The notes beneath the pieces were generated by a model, which searched no databases, was not told where the DNA came from, and saw only the letters and a list, made by a program, of their open reading frames with translations. A stretch of 64,000 nucleotides of DNA, taken from Acidobacteriota bacterium (GTDB taxonomy: Bacteria; Acidobacteriota; Terriglobia; Terriglobales; Acidobacteriaceae). Location: assembly GCA_003225175.1 (NCBI GenBank), contig QIBA01000036.1:1-64000 (forward strand), given 5' to 3'. Position 1 is the stretch's first letter, and every line of letters starts with the position of its first letter. Positions 16,480 through 25,494 of the stretch are shown here, piece after piece. A program made the position numbers and the translations under genes.

Positions 16480-17199
16480 ATGCCATCCAGGTTTCTCGTA
16501 CCAGCCGTCGCCGTCGCGGCATTCTGTCTTTCACTTTCCGCTGCTGAAACCAAAGCCGAACAACAATCCGCGTCAGACCGAGCGGCTCGAGTATTCATTA
16601 CCGACAGCCAATCCTGGGCGATCAACGGGATTAGCGGAGGCTCCGCCGATGGATTTGGTGCCAAGGGCGGCGGTGGCGCTCGTCCACAAACGGCCGAAAT
16701 TATCAAGACCTTCGGTGAGCGCTGCAATCAGGTGGTGATCAACAATAAGAAAGAAGTAGCTGACTATGTTGTCGTTCTTGATCATGAGGGCGGCAAATCC
16801 ATCGTCTTGCGCAAGAACAAGATCGCCGTCTTTGATCGCCGCTCAGGAGACCTGGTCATCAGCCGCTCAACGCGATCCCTGGGCAATTCTGTGCAGGACG
16901 CCTGCGAGGCGATTAATAAGCACTGGCAGGAACATGGAGCTGAAATGCGTTCTGCCGACCTTAATGGACGCGGAAAACTCAGTATTGCGTCGAACCCTGC
17001 GGGAGCAGAAATTGAAATCGACGGAGCTTTTATGGGAAACGCTCCCGCTGTGCTTGAACTTGAGCCCGGAGATCACACAGTCACCTTGCGGAAGACTGGG
17101 TATCGCGTTTGGCGGCGCAAGATGCGTATTAGCGGCGGCCAGGCAAGGCTAAACCCAGCACTCGAATCTCTGGATATGGCGGCTTCTGCGGCGCAGTAA
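16480..17199 (+). CDS. Secreted PEGA-domain protein
   Basis: The 239-residue protein starts at ATG 16480, with GAGGAGA upstream. A signal peptide covers about 1-25 (ending SLSAAETKA). The middle part has an alpha/beta pattern without a name. A C-terminal PEGA domain (about 165-232) shows the hallmarks: LSIASNPAGAEIEIDG, then GNAPAVLELEPGDHTVTLRKTGY. PEGA domains are surface or periplasmic modules of uncertain binding role. It is likely periplasmic or exported. Confidence 0.8.
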   Translation: MPSRFLVPAVAVAAFCLSLSAAETKAEQQSASDRAARVFITDSQSWAINGISGGSADGFGAKGGGGARPQTAEIIKTFGERCNQVVINNKKEVADYVVVLDHEGGKSIVLRKNKIAVFDRRSGDLVISRSTRSLGNSVQDACEAINKHWQEHGAEMRSADLNGRGKLSIASNPAGAEIEIDGAFMGNAPAVLELEPGDHTVTLRKTGYRVWRRKMRISGGQARLNPALESLDMAASAAQ

Positions 17200-17471
17200 A
17201 ATTGCGGAGCTCGCGCTGCTGTGGGCATCAGCACTCGCGGCCTCGCTCGCGTGCTACGAACCGAGCTTACGTTGTTCCGGCCGCCCCGGCCGGGTAGAAG
17301 GTGGTAGCTCGAGAAACTCGAGGTTCTCGAAAGCTGCATGCGTCGCAACTAAGCGAATGATTTTGCTGATCCCACGAAGACTATGCATCCAATCTCTTCG
17401 CTTCTGCCCGCTTCGTTTTTTTCTAAGCCATTCCTCCTCTCCGGATAGACTTCCCCAAACAGGAGTAGCTC

Positions 17472-18086
17472 ATGAAGCCTGCAGCCCTCGGTATTCGCAT
17501 GCACTCCGGGTGGGGAATCCTGGTCGCAGTTAACCATGAAATCGAGATCATCGAGCGTCGCCGAATCGTTATCACAGAGGGTCACGGGCCGAGAGGCAAT
17601 CAACCCTTTCATCATGCTCAAGAGCTTAGTCTCGAAAAAGCCGAAGGATTTCTGGCTGAATATCGTTCCATTTCGGAACGCCTCGCTCGAAGAGAGCTGG
17701 AAGCTGCTACAGCAGCAATATCCGCGCGAGGATGCAACGTGGTAGCTGCAGCGTTGCTTCTTGCGTCAGGAAGACCGCTTCCCGCGCTGCCGCAAATTCT
17801 GGCTTCGCATCCTCTGATCCATACTGCTGAAGGAGAATTGTTTCGTGAAGTTGTGAGCGACGCGTGCGAAGGACTCAGGATTCCAGTCGAGCGTTATCGC
17901 GAGTGCGACTTGGAAGAGCTCGCGAAGCCGGCTCTGGCTGACTCTCTGACAGACGCGAAGCAGAGGCTCGCAAGCGCCGGCAAATTGATAGGTCCGCCCT
18001 GGACTGCTGATCACAAGGCTGCGGCACTAGCCGCGTGCATCGCGTTGCGAAGAAGAACTGCACTGAATAAGGAGATTGGAGCCTGA
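17472..18086 (+). CDS. Conserved hypothetical protein, 204 residues
   Basis: The start ATG follows a good AGGAG. The N-terminus (ALGIRMHSGWGILVAV) looks like the first strand of a soluble alpha/beta protein and resembles conserved proteins of unknown function in Acidobacteriota. A GRPLPALPQILASHPLIHTAEGELFR segment (about 100-125) carries His and acidic residues that might be functional. There is no signal peptide or membrane segment. It forms a single-gene unit. Function unknown. Confidence 0.7.
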   Translation: MKPAALGIRMHSGWGILVAVNHEIEIIERRRIVITEGHGPRGNQPFHHAQELSLEKAEGFLAEYRSISERLARRELEAATAAISARGCNVVAAALLLASGRPLPALPQILASHPLIHTAEGELFREVVSDACEGLRIPVERYRECDLEELAKPALADSLTDAKQRLASAGKLIGPPWTADHKAAALAACIALRRRTALNKEIGA

Positions 18087-18689
18087 TGCCTGCTCCTAAC
18101 GACCTCAACTAATGCTTGTTGTTGTCCCTGTCGCCTTTTACTTTGGCAATTGTGAGTATGCGCGTCGTAGCAATTCCTGAAGCTCGGCACGAACGCTTTC
18201 ACCGTCAGTTTGATCCAGAGTTCTGTTCTCGAAATGATCTGGCTCTGTCTGGTCACGCTGGTTCAGCGGAAGTTCACTTTTGTTCAGCGGAATGTCACTC
18301 TGTAAATAATCGAACAGAGCAAGCGTTGACCATGCGCTAAAACAGGGGTTTGAATCCGGATGTACGCTGACCTGCAGCGTACCCAAAATTTCTAAACAGC
18401 TCACCGATTTCGAAGTTGACTGAGACATGCGTTCTCCACAGGCAAATCGGTTTCGCGGAACACCGTTTGAACGTGCAACGACGATGCCAATGAAACGTGC
18501 TGAGTTCGCGAGAGATAATCCCGTGCTGCCTCCGGAAGCGGTAAATAATTCTCGGTGACCGGTCACAATTCCATGCGGCTGGACGACAACTCTGGGCAGG
18601 CATCTTTATGGAAGCGAAGGGCATCGTCACCGGACGATCCCAAAACGGGATGTGTCTCTCAACGAACAGGAACAAGCTATATTCAGTGC
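18087..18689. other. Gene-poor stretch with mobile-element-like repeats
   Basis: No convincing gene was found. An open frame on the minus strand (18138-18566) runs through the direct repeats and lacks coding character. The stretch contains the 21-bp direct repeats at 18261-18302 and scattered short inverted sequences, consistent with the remains of a transposable element. Confidence 0.4.
18261..18302. repeat. Two tandem 21-bp repeats resembling IS21-family ends
   Basis: GTTCAGCGGAAGTTCAC and GTTCAGCGGAATGTCAC begin two adjacent 21-bp units that differ at a few positions. Multiple short terminal repeats of this kind are typical of IS21-type elements. No istA or istB coding sequence is nearby. 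Confidence 0.4.
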
Positions 18690-19208
18690 ATGACCCGCCT
18701 ACCGCTCATGCCCGGGCAGATCACAGAGCTCATCTCCAACGTCGCAATATTCATCGAGGAGCAGCGGCGAACACACGAGCCGGCATCGCATCAATTGAGC
18801 CACGCTGAGCGCACTTCCCTGGCGGTTCACTTCCCTGCGGACGTACTCGATCAAGTGCGCCTGACCCGGGTGAAACACCTGCAGAATCCGCCGTTTTATG
18901 CGGGACTGGAAAATATGGGATTTCAGAACCTGCCGCAGTTTCGACGGATGGCAGCGGTTACATTCGTAGATATCATCGTTGCCCAGCATGAGTTCACTCC
19001 CTCGTTGCTCTTCCATGAGCTGGTTCATGTCGTGCAGTACAGGGAGCTGGGTGTGCGGAGGTTCGCGGAGCTATACGTGCGAGGATTCCTTGAAACCGGA
19101 GAGTATCTTTCAATTCCCCTGGAGCGAGTGGCATACCACCTCGAAGGATTGTTTCGCCTCCGTCCTGATCTGAAGATTGAAGTGGAGAAGCAGGCTACGA
19201 GCTTCTGA
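18690..19208 (+). CDS. Predicted zinc-metallopeptidase-like protein (HExxH)
   Basis: This 172-residue protein starts at ATG 18690. It contains HELVH (109-113) in FHELVHVVQYRELG, the form seen in DUF4157-like and related minimal metallopeptidases. IPLERVAYH (about 142-150) follows; its Glu is a candidate third zinc ligand. There is no signal peptide or membrane segment, so any activity would be cytoplasmic. The rest is helical. It lies upstream of purL in the same direction but is separated by repeat DNA and is probably independent. Confidence 0.65.
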   Translation: MTRLPLMPGQITELISNVAIFIEEQRRTHEPASHQLSHAERTSLAVHFPADVLDQVRLTRVKHLQNPPFYAGLENMGFQNLPQFRRMAAVTFVDIIVAQHEFTPSLLFHELVHVVQYRELGVRRFAELYVRGFLETGEYLSIPLERVAYHLEGLFRLRPDLKIEVEKQATSF

Positions 19209-19230
19209 GCGCCGAAGGCTGGAGCGAAAA

Positions 19231-19315
19231 CGAAGGTCACAAACGAAAAAGTGAAGACCACGGAGCTTAACCTCTTCCTGCCTTCGTGACCTTCGTGCCA
19301 ACCCGCGTCTTCGTG
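19231..19315. repeat. Inverted pair of CTTCGTGAC-type repeats
   Basis: CGAAGGTCAC (19231-19240) is the exact reverse complement of GTGACCTTCG (19286-19295). The right side repeats CTTCGTG at about 9-nt spacing (19283, 19292, 19309). A similar element lies at 41430-41515. It ends about 23 nt before the purL ATG. Confidence 0.6.
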
Positions 19316-19337
19316 AGAAAATAGACTTATCCCCGAA

Positions 19338-21761
19338 ATGGCCACTCAATCGCTCCAAACTCCTCCGGTTCCCTGTCGTGCCACCCCTGAGCTGCTGAAG
19401 ACGCACGGAATCACCCCTGAAGAGTACGAACGCATCGTGCAGGCGCTAGGCCGTGAGCCCTCGCTCACGGAGCTTGGCATTTACAGTGTGATGTGGAGCG
19501 AGCACTGCTCGTACAAGTCGTCGAAAGTTCATTTGAAGCGCCTGCCCACCCGAAGCGAGCGCGTAGTGCAGGGACCGGGAGAGAACGCCGGCATCATCGA
19601 CATCGGCGACGGTTGGGCATGCGCATTCAAGATCGAATCGCACAACCATCCTTCGTATATCGAATCCTTCCAGGGTGCGGCCACCGGCGTTGGTGGAATT
19701 CTGCGCGATATCTTCACCATGGGTGCGCGTCCGCTCGCTGTGATGGATTCACTGCGATTTGGGCGAATTGTGGATCGCAGGAAACCGCAGGGAATAGGGG
19801 ACCAGGGACAGGCGACAGGAAGAGGCGAAAGTCAGCTGCCAGCCTCATCGTACTCTCCAGCGCGGAAGCTTAGGGGCTCAGAAGCGAAGAAGCTGATCCA
19901 CAAAAATCATTCCATAGTGGAAGGCGTCGTCAGTGGTATTGCCTCCTACGGCAATTGCTTTGGTGTGCCGAATCTTGGTGGCGAGACGAAGTTCGAGGAG
20001 TGCTATTTCGGGAATCCGCTGGTGAATGCATTTGCCCTGGGTCTCGTGCGCAAGGACGAGATCTTTTATGCCAAGGCGTCGGGAGAAGGAAATCCGGTCA
20101 TTTACGTTGGCGCCAAGACCGGACGGGACGGCATTCATGGCGCCACCATGGCCAGCGAGGAGTTTAAAGAAGGATCCGAACAGAAACGCCCGAACGTTCA
20201 GGTCGGAGATCCTTTCCTGGAGAAGCTGCTGCTCGAAGCTTGCCTTGAAGCCATGCAAACCGGCGCGGTAGTCGGCATTCAGGATATGGGCGCTGCCGGT
20301 CTTACGTGCTCCACCTGCGAAATGGGCGCGCGTGGCGGCGTAGGCATCGAGATTGAACTTGATTACGTGCCGCAGCGCGAGACCGGAATGACCGCCTACG
20401 AGATCATGCTCAGCGAGTCGCAGGAACGCATGCTGCTGGTCGCCGAGCGCGGACGCGAACATGAAGTCTTCCGCGTATTCGAGAAATGGGGACTCGACGC
20501 AGTCACCATCGGCCATGTGATCAACGAGCCGCGCATGCGTGTGCTCGAGCATGGAAACATCGTCGCCGATATTCCGAACACCTCCCTCACCGACGACGCT
20601 CCTGTGTACCGCCGTCCGATGCAGCCGTGGACGGCTCCAGTGCCGAAAGAGAAACCGCCGACTGTTACGCTCGGCTCCACTGCTGACTTGACCGGAGTTC
20701 TAAAGCGACTCCTCTCCTCGCAGAACATCTGCTCCAAGCGCTGGATTCACGAGCAGTACGACTCCATGGTGCAAACCAACACTGTGCAAGGTCCCGGCGG
20801 CGATGCCGGCGTCATGCGCATCAAGGAGACGCAGCGCGGACTGGCCATGTCGCTTGACGGCAATGGACGTTGGTGCTACCTGAATCCCAAATTGGGAGCT
20901 ATGCATGCCGTGGCTGAAGCAGCGCGCAAGGTAGCCTGTGCCGGCGGTCTGCCCGTTGCAGCCACAAATTGCCTGAACTTCGGGAACCCGGAGAAGCCGC
21001 ACATCATGTGGCAATTTTCCGAGGTGATCGACGGCCTGGCCGAAGCGTGTACTGCGCTCGGCACTCCGATTACAGGCGGCAATGTAAGTCTCTATAACGA
21101 GACTCTCGGCGAAGGAATCTATCCCACTCCCGTACTTGGCGTTGTCGGGATTGTGGAGAACATTGAGCGCACCGCCACTCCTCACTTCCGGTCCCCAGGA
21201 CGCGAGGTGATCCTGCTCTCCGGCGCCACAGCTCCTTATGATGATCGCCAGCTCGGCTCATCGGAGTACGCGAAGGAAATCGCCGGGGCTCTTTGGGGAG
21301 AGCCGCCAGCACTGGACCTCGCAGCCGAGTCCGCGCTCCAGAAATGCGTGTTGGAATTGGTGGAAAAAGGCCTGATCGAGTCCGCACACGACTGCTCAGA
21401 CGGCGGGCTGGCAGTCGCGGCTGCAGAGTCGACGTTCCGCCACGAAATCGGGGCAGAGTTGCATTTGCCCCAAGGCTCGGAGCCTTTGGAGATCGCTCTC
21501 TTTGGCGAGCAGGCAAGCCGAGTGCTCGTTTCCTGCGTCCCAGGGGACCGGCAACCCATCCAAGAAACAGCGGCAAACCACAAAATTCGAGCAGAGTTCC
21601 TGGGCAGAACCGGTGGCGACAAGCTCGTCATCCGGCGTGGCCCTGCCGACGCGGTTTCCGTTTATATCGGCGATATAAAAAATGTATGGGCTCAGGCTCT
21701 GGAATGCGCCTTACACTCGGACGTGCCGGAGCGCATCGTGCCCGACACTCTCGATAAGTAG
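19338..21761 (+). CDS. purL: Phosphoribosylformylglycinamidine synthase PurL, with repeat-derived insert
   Basis: At 807 residues this is the small-type PurL, which makes FGAM from FGAR, ATP and glutamine-derived ammonia together with PurQ and PurS. Motifs include [36 protein letters not shown] and [11 protein letters not shown]. Between SLRFG and [14 protein letters not shown] there are about 52 residues where PurL usually has about a dozen. The excess (about 147-185) is Gly/Gln/Ser-rich and is encoded partly by heptad repeats (19788-19822). The reading frame stays open and downstream motifs are intact, so the enzyme is probably active. No purQ or purS lies in the window. purF follows 43 nt later. 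Confidence 0.95.
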   Translation: MATQSLQTPPVPCRATPELLKTHGITPEEYERIVQALGREPSLTELGIYSVMWSEHCSYKSSKVHLKRLPTRSERVVQGPGENAGIIDIGDGWACAFKIESHNHPSYIESFQGAATGVGGILRDIFTMGARPLAVMDSLRFGRIVDRRKPQGIGDQGQATGRGESQLPASSYSPARKLRGSEAKKLIHKNHSIVEGVVSGIASYGNCFGVPNLGGETKFEECYFGNPLVNAFALGLVRKDEIFYAKASGEGNPVIYVGAKTGRDGIHGATMASEEFKEGSEQKRPNVQVGDPFLEKLLLEACLEAMQTGAVVGIQDMGAAGLTCSTCEMGARGGVGIEIELDYVPQRETGMTAYEIMLSESQERMLLVAERGREHEVFRVFEKWGLDAVTIGHVINEPRMRVLEHGNIVADIPNTSLTDDAPVYRRPMQPWTAPVPKEKPPTVTLGSTADLTGVLKRLLSSQNICSKRWIHEQYDSMVQTNTVQGPGGDAGVMRIKETQRGLAMSLDGNGRWCYLNPKLGAMHAVAEAARKVACAGGLPVAATNCLNFGNPEKPHIMWQFSEVIDGLAEACTALGTPITGGNVSLYNETLGEGIYPTPVLGVVGIVENIERTATPHFRSPGREVILLSGATAPYDDRQLGSSEYAKEIAGALWGEPPALDLAAESALQKCVLELVEKGLIESAHDCSDGGLAVAAAESTFRHEIGAELHLPQGSEPLEIALFGEQASRVLVSCVPGDRQPIQETAANHKIRAEFLGRTGGDKLVIRRGPADAVSVYIGDIKNVWAQALECALHSDVPERIVPDTLDK
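19788..19822. repeat. Five heptads inside the purL coding sequence
   Basis: CAGGGAA, TAGGGGA, CCAGGGA, CAGGCGA and CAGGAAG run end to end in the codons of the PurL insert. About 40 nt further on, a GAAGCTTAGG...GCTCAGAAGC stretch (19864-19885) resembles the GAGCTTAG repeat at 24728-24753. Both types otherwise occur between genes. Confidence 0.6.
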
Positions 21762-21804
21762 CTTCGGAACTACGCAGCGACGAAGCTTTGGGACCTCGAA
21801 CTGA

Positions 21805-23238
21805 ATGTCGATCATCGAAAAATCCGACAAGTTCCACGACGAATGCGGCGTGATTGCGGTGAACGGGCACCCGGAAGCCTCCAAGCTCGCCTATCTGGGC
21901 CTCTATGCGCTCCAACATCGCGGACAGGAGTCAGCGGGGATAGCCAGCTCCGATCTCGTGCGCCTGCACAATATCAAGGCCATGGGACTCGTAGCCGACA
22001 TTTTTACCGAAGACGTTCTTGGCCGGCTGCCTGGATCATTGGCAATTGGCCACACGCGCTACTCGACCACCGGCGACTCCGCTCTGTTGAATGCACAGCC
22101 CATTCGCGTGGAGTGCAACAAAGGCGCCATCGCCCTGGCCCATAATGGGAATCTGGTAAACGCGCACACTCTGCGCCGGCAGCTCGAACAGAACGGCTCG
22201 ATCTTTCAGACCACCAGCGACACCGAAGTGGTCGTACATCTGATCGCGCAATCCAAAGAACAGACTCTGCCGGATGCAATCGCCGACGCGCTGCGGCGAA
22301 TCGAAGGCGCCTTTTCCCTGGTGCTCATGACGCGCGATCGCATCTTCGCCGCCCGCGATCCCCACGGATTTCGTCCGCTCTCGATGGCGACGATGCCGAG
22401 TGTGTCAGGGCGGCCATCGGTTGTCTTTGCTTCGGAGACCTGCGCCTTCGATCTGATCGGCGCGCACTATGAGCGCGATGTTCGACCCGGAGAGCTGGTG
22501 ATTGTCGGCAGTGAAGGCGTGCACTCGCGCATCTTTGCCCCGCCACGAAAACAGTCGAGCTGTATCTTCGAGCATGTCTACTTCTCGCGTCCTGATAGCG
22601 TAATCTTTGGCCGTCCGGTGCAGGAGAGCCGCGAGGCGCTCGGACGCGAACTTGCCCGGGAGGCTCCGGTAGTTGCAGACCTCGTGGTTCCAGTTCCCGA
22701 TTCGGGAGTTACCGCGGCCGTCGGCTACTCCAATGAAAGCGGCATCCCGTTCAGCTTTGGACTCATTCGCAATCACTACGTAGGACGCACATTCATTGAG
22801 CCCGAGCAGCGCGTTCGCGACTTCGGCGTCCGCCTTAAGTTGAATCCGGTTCAGCATCTGCTGAAGGGCAAGCGCGTTGTACTGATCGATGACTCCATCG
22901 TTCGCGGCACCACCAGCCGCAAGATCGTTCGCATGGTGCGCGACGCGGGCGCAACGGAAGTTCACATGAGAATTTCCTGCCCCCCAACGATCTCTCCATG
23001 CTTCTACGGCGTCGATACTCCATCCAGGAAGCACCTGATCGCGGCAAACAAGTCCGTCGAAGAGATTCGCGAGTACATAGGCGCGGACTCCCTCGCATAT
23101 CTCTCACTGGAAGGTCTCAGGCGCGCCTGCGCTGAAACAGACCAGCTCAGCTACTGCACAGCTTGCTATACGGGTAAGTACCCGACTCCTATTGTGGATG
23201 TTGAAGAGATTGAGCCGGCGCCAGTGGCGCTGAAATAA
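21805..23238 (+). CDS. purF: Amidophosphoribosyltransferase PurF
   Basis: This 477-residue enzyme catalyses the first committed step of purine synthesis, using glutamine and PRPP. The N-terminal nucleophile is C14, exposed after removal of a 13-residue propeptide (MSIIEKSDKFHDE), as in the Bacillus-type enzyme. The PRPP loop is VVLIDDSIVRGTTS. Cysteines in the C-terminal half (SCPPTISPC and YCTAC) fit the 4Fe-4S cluster that stabilises this class. It lies 43 nt downstream of purL in the same direction, a likely operon. A 7-bp inverted repeat (21760-21766 with 21781-21787) sits between them. Confidence 0.96.
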   Translation: MSIIEKSDKFHDECGVIAVNGHPEASKLAYLGLYALQHRGQESAGIASSDLVRLHNIKAMGLVADIFTEDVLGRLPGSLAIGHTRYSTTGDSALLNAQPIRVECNKGAIALAHNGNLVNAHTLRRQLEQNGSIFQTTSDTEVVVHLIAQSKEQTLPDAIADALRRIEGAFSLVLMTRDRIFAARDPHGFRPLSMATMPSVSGRPSVVFASETCAFDLIGAHYERDVRPGELVIVGSEGVHSRIFAPPRKQSSCIFEHVYFSRPDSVIFGRPVQESREALGRELAREAPVVADLVVPVPDSGVTAAVGYSNESGIPFSFGLIRNHYVGRTFIEPEQRVRDFGVRLKLNPVQHLLKGKRVVLIDDSIVRGTTSRKIVRMVRDAGATEVHMRISCPPTISPCFYGVDTPSRKHLIAANKSVEEIREYIGADSLAYLSLEGLRRACAETDQLSYCTACYTGKYPTPIVDVEEIEPAPVALK

Positions 23239-23258
23239 TTTCCAGTTGAAGGCGCCGG

Positions 23259-23969
23259 CTACGCTGCCGGGGCACCGACTCCGAGATTCGGAGGCCGCGT
23301 GGCAATTTCGAGTTCCCGTGCCAAAATGGTCTTGTCACAGGCTGTGACCACCGCCATCTTCGCTTCAGCAAGCGGCAGCGGAGGAATGATGGTCATTGTG
23401 CCTAACACGGCTGCCAAGCGGTAGTAAGCTGTACGGCATTTGTGCATGAAATCGACCGGATACTCCGGCTTGCGCTTGTGCGCAGCTTCGGGATCAGCAT
23501 CGAGCAGATACGCGAGGTCCGGCTGAGGCGCAATCTTCTGGATCAAACGCACAAACTTCAGCGTCATCGGACGTTCCAGTGGCAGGTTCGCCAGCTCGTC
23601 GTAGACGTAGCGATCGACAATGACAACGTCAACCCCTGAGTTCAGCAGTCTCTTCACTGTTGTCCGCAGGTGAAGTGCGTCCAATAGATAGAGCGCGTGG
23701 CGCAGGATCGTCAGATACCAGGCGCGAACATTCTTATCGCGCCGGTTTACGGGTTTATTCGGCGCCCCGACGCCTTTTTCACTTCCATACACTTTGTGGA
23801 CGAAGCTTTCGCGGTATCGTGTCATCACCACGATGTCGTCCCAAAAAGTGAGCAGGCGAACCTTCAGCCCAGCCGCGGTCAAGCGCTCCTGAAGATTTTC
23901 GATTTGCGTGCTCTTACCGGCGCCGTCGAGTCCGGAGAAGCTAATCAATAGCGGACGTTTGATACTCAC
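23259..23969 (-). CDS. Thymidylate-kinase-like P-loop kinase
   Basis: The 236-residue protein has a P-loop GLDGAGKS (about 13-20), a DRYVYDELANLP segment (the DRx motif of TMP kinases, about 120) and PDLAYLLDADPEAAHKRKPEYP, close to the LID region of thymidylate kinase. It probably phosphorylates a nucleotide or related substrate. It is longer than Tmk (about 210) and has an insert near 45-75. It ends the minus-strand envelope group and might act on a sugar-nucleotide or lipid substrate. Start GTG at 23969. Housekeeping dTMP kinase is the main alternative. Confidence 0.75.
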   Translation of the reverse strand: MSIKRPLLISFSGLDGAGKSTQIENLQERLTAAGLKVRLLTFWDDIVVMTRYRESFVHKVYGSEKGVGAPNKPVNRRDKNVRAWYLTILRHALYLLDALHLRTTVKRLLNSGVDVVIVDRYVYDELANLPLERPMTLKFVRLIQKIAPQPDLAYLLDADPEAAHKRKPEYPVDFMHKCRTAYYRLAAVLGTMTIIPPLPLAEAKMAVVTACDKTILARELEIATRPPNLGVGAPAA

Positions 23970-24005
23970 TGGCCCAATTCCTTGAGAGACTTGTAACCGG
24001 TTGAG

Positions 24006-24584
24006 CTAACGCGCTGCTCCGGGAGGAACACTCGATGTCCCGCGAGTTAGACCGACCACAGTGCCCACAGCGACTGCTCCCGCGGCCACCAGTCCGAGTT
24101 TAATCAGCACAGAGTGGACTTGGCGCTGCTTAGCTGGAGCGATTGCTTCACCAGCCGGACGCGACGCAACTCCGCCGCGTGTAGCTCCTTGTTGTGCTGT
24201 GGCCGTGCCGAGCGGGTTCACAGGCTCGGATTGCGCCGGCGCTGGTTGAGGAGTGCTCTGTGCCGGTTGCGCTTGCTGAGCACGCTGCACTTCGCTGGGC
24301 GCATCAGGCGGGGTGGCATTCGTTTCAGCAGGGCGCTTCGTTGGTACAGGCGCCAGCGGAGCTTGAGCCGGGTCGTATCGTGCAGGACCGCTGCGGGCAT
24401 CGGGCGCCTGATTACTTTGCTGCTCAGCCGGCGTATTTGCGCTTTGCGAACTTTGATCTTGTGCTGATGACGATGTCTGCGGCGCTGAAGCAGTATTCTG
24501 AGCCGCTGCAAACTGCGATACGTTGCACAACAGAACCGATAGAAATAAGGCCAGGAAGCGCAAAGCAAGTTGCTTCAGTGTCAT
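24006..24584 (-). CDS. Secreted Ala/Gln/Pro-rich protein with C-terminal hydrophobic segment
   Basis: The 192-residue protein starts at ATG 24584 with a clear signal peptide (ending SQFAAAQ). A long low-complexity region rich in Ala, Pro, Gln and Ser follows (about 30-150), then a basic patch and a hydrophobic helix (LIKLGLVAAGAVAVGTVVGL, about 163-182). It is probably periplasmic, anchored by the C-terminal helix. It lies in the minus-strand envelope group between the kinase-like gene and the unrecognised protein. No known domain. Repeats in the codons of the Pro/Gln region are of the usual low-complexity type. Confidence 0.65.
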   Translation of the reverse strand: MTLKQLALRFLALFLSVLLCNVSQFAAAQNTASAPQTSSSAQDQSSQSANTPAEQQSNQAPDARSGPARYDPAQAPLAPVPTKRPAETNATPPDAPSEVQRAQQAQPAQSTPQPAPAQSEPVNPLGTATAQQGATRGGVASRPAGEAIAPAKQRQVHSVLIKLGLVAAGAVAVGTVVGLTRGTSSVPPGAAR

Positions 24585-24727
24585 AACTACTCCGTGGGAT
24601 GGACTGCAAATCAGGCGCTCCTTAGGAGAGATGCGGCAGGAGAGCTGCAGGTTGGAAGCAGAGCTACAGCTGCTCAGATCCTCAGCTCTTAATTCAAATC
24701 CCATCTACGGCTAGTAGCTCTGCAACT

Positions 24728-24753
24728 CAGGAGCTTAGGAGCTTAGAAGCTTC
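24728..24753. repeat. GAGCTTAG tandem repeat
   Basis: CAGGAGCTTAG, GAGCTTAG and AAGCTTC follow one another at about 8-nt spacing, just past the stop codon of the next minus-strand gene. A related stretch lies inside purL (19864-19885). Confidence 0.5.
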
Positions 24754-24759
24754 ATGCTG

Positions 24760-25494
24760 CTACTTCGCCCGCGCCTTCTCCGTTTTCAAAGTTTCTGCGA
24801 AAGGTAGAGATGTCTTGTCGCTACCCACTGCCAGCGCACGCTCTACGTTCGCTTCTTTATCTACGAGATTGTTGAGTCGATTCTTGATGTAAGTCCAAAG
24901 AGTCGGGATGTTGGTGTCGTACCAGCACGACTCATACATCCGTGGCGACAGGCCGCAGATCATCCGGAATCCGGTATGCACCAGGTGGGGTGAGACCAGC
25001 ATCGCAGCCGCCAGCCGATGGTTTCCTTCCAGAATTGTGAGTGGCAACTCTTCGTCGACGCCGATGAGCAACACCGTTGAAGTTAGCGGTTCAGACTGCA
25101 GCCGGTAACGCAGTTGCTGAATTTTCAGGAATGCCGGATCTTTCTTCCCGATCGCCGACTCGCGAATTCGCCTGACAATCTCGCTCAGGAGGAAACTTCC
25201 ATCCGAGATCTTGCGCCAGTGCGCACGGGGAAACACACGGATGCGCTTCAGATCCTCTGCGTCGATCTCGGCTTCCTGCCATACCGTGTCGGTAGGAATC
25301 TCGCGAAGCATGTGTCCACGACGGCGGTATAGCAAGGCTCGCCGAACGATGTTTTGCGCATCATCGGTGATGTCCGGATTGAGGACGATCGACTCGAACT
25401 CTCTTCGGTCTTTGTCGTACTCCTTCTGATAGAACTCGTTTTTCAGAAACTCAGCAATGACTTGTGCTTCAGTAACACGGCGCTTAAGAATCAT
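24760..25494 (-). CDS. Unrecognised protein with ParB/nuclease-like ILEGNHRLAAA motif
   Basis: The 244-residue soluble protein starts at ATG 25494, which overlaps the flippase stop codon by 4 nt (ATGA), so the two are translationally coupled. TILEGNHRLAAAMLV (about 153-167) resembles the GxHR motif of the ParB/Srx fold, where it binds nucleotides. The N-terminal half is helical and basic. Coupling to a flippase argues for a role in the same glycan pathway rather than chromosome partition. Function not known. Confidence 0.65.
   Translation of the reverse strand: MILKRRVTEAQVIAEFLKNEFYQKEYDKDRREFESIVLNPDITDDAQNIVRRALLYRRRGHMLREIPTDTVWQEAEIDAEDLKRIRVFPRAHWRKISDGSFLLSEIVRRIRESAIGKKDPAFLKIQQLRYRLQSEPLTSTVLLIGVDEELPLTILEGNHRLAAAMLVSPHLVHTGFRMICGLSPRMYESCWYDTNIPTLWTYIKNRLNNLVDKEANVERALAVGSDKTSLPFAETLKTEKARAK

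Noticed and set aside
18340-18365. T-loop-like GGGTTTGAATCC suggesting a tRNA
   Set aside because: No acceptor stem, D arm or anticodon arm could be folded around it.
18138-18566. 142-residue minus-strand ORF
   Set aside because: Runs through the IS-like direct repeats and has no coding-like composition or motif.
23259-23969. Certain housekeeping thymidylate kinase (tmk)
   Set aside because: Longer than Tmk with an insert and placed at the end of an envelope gene group; left as kinase-like without a symbol.
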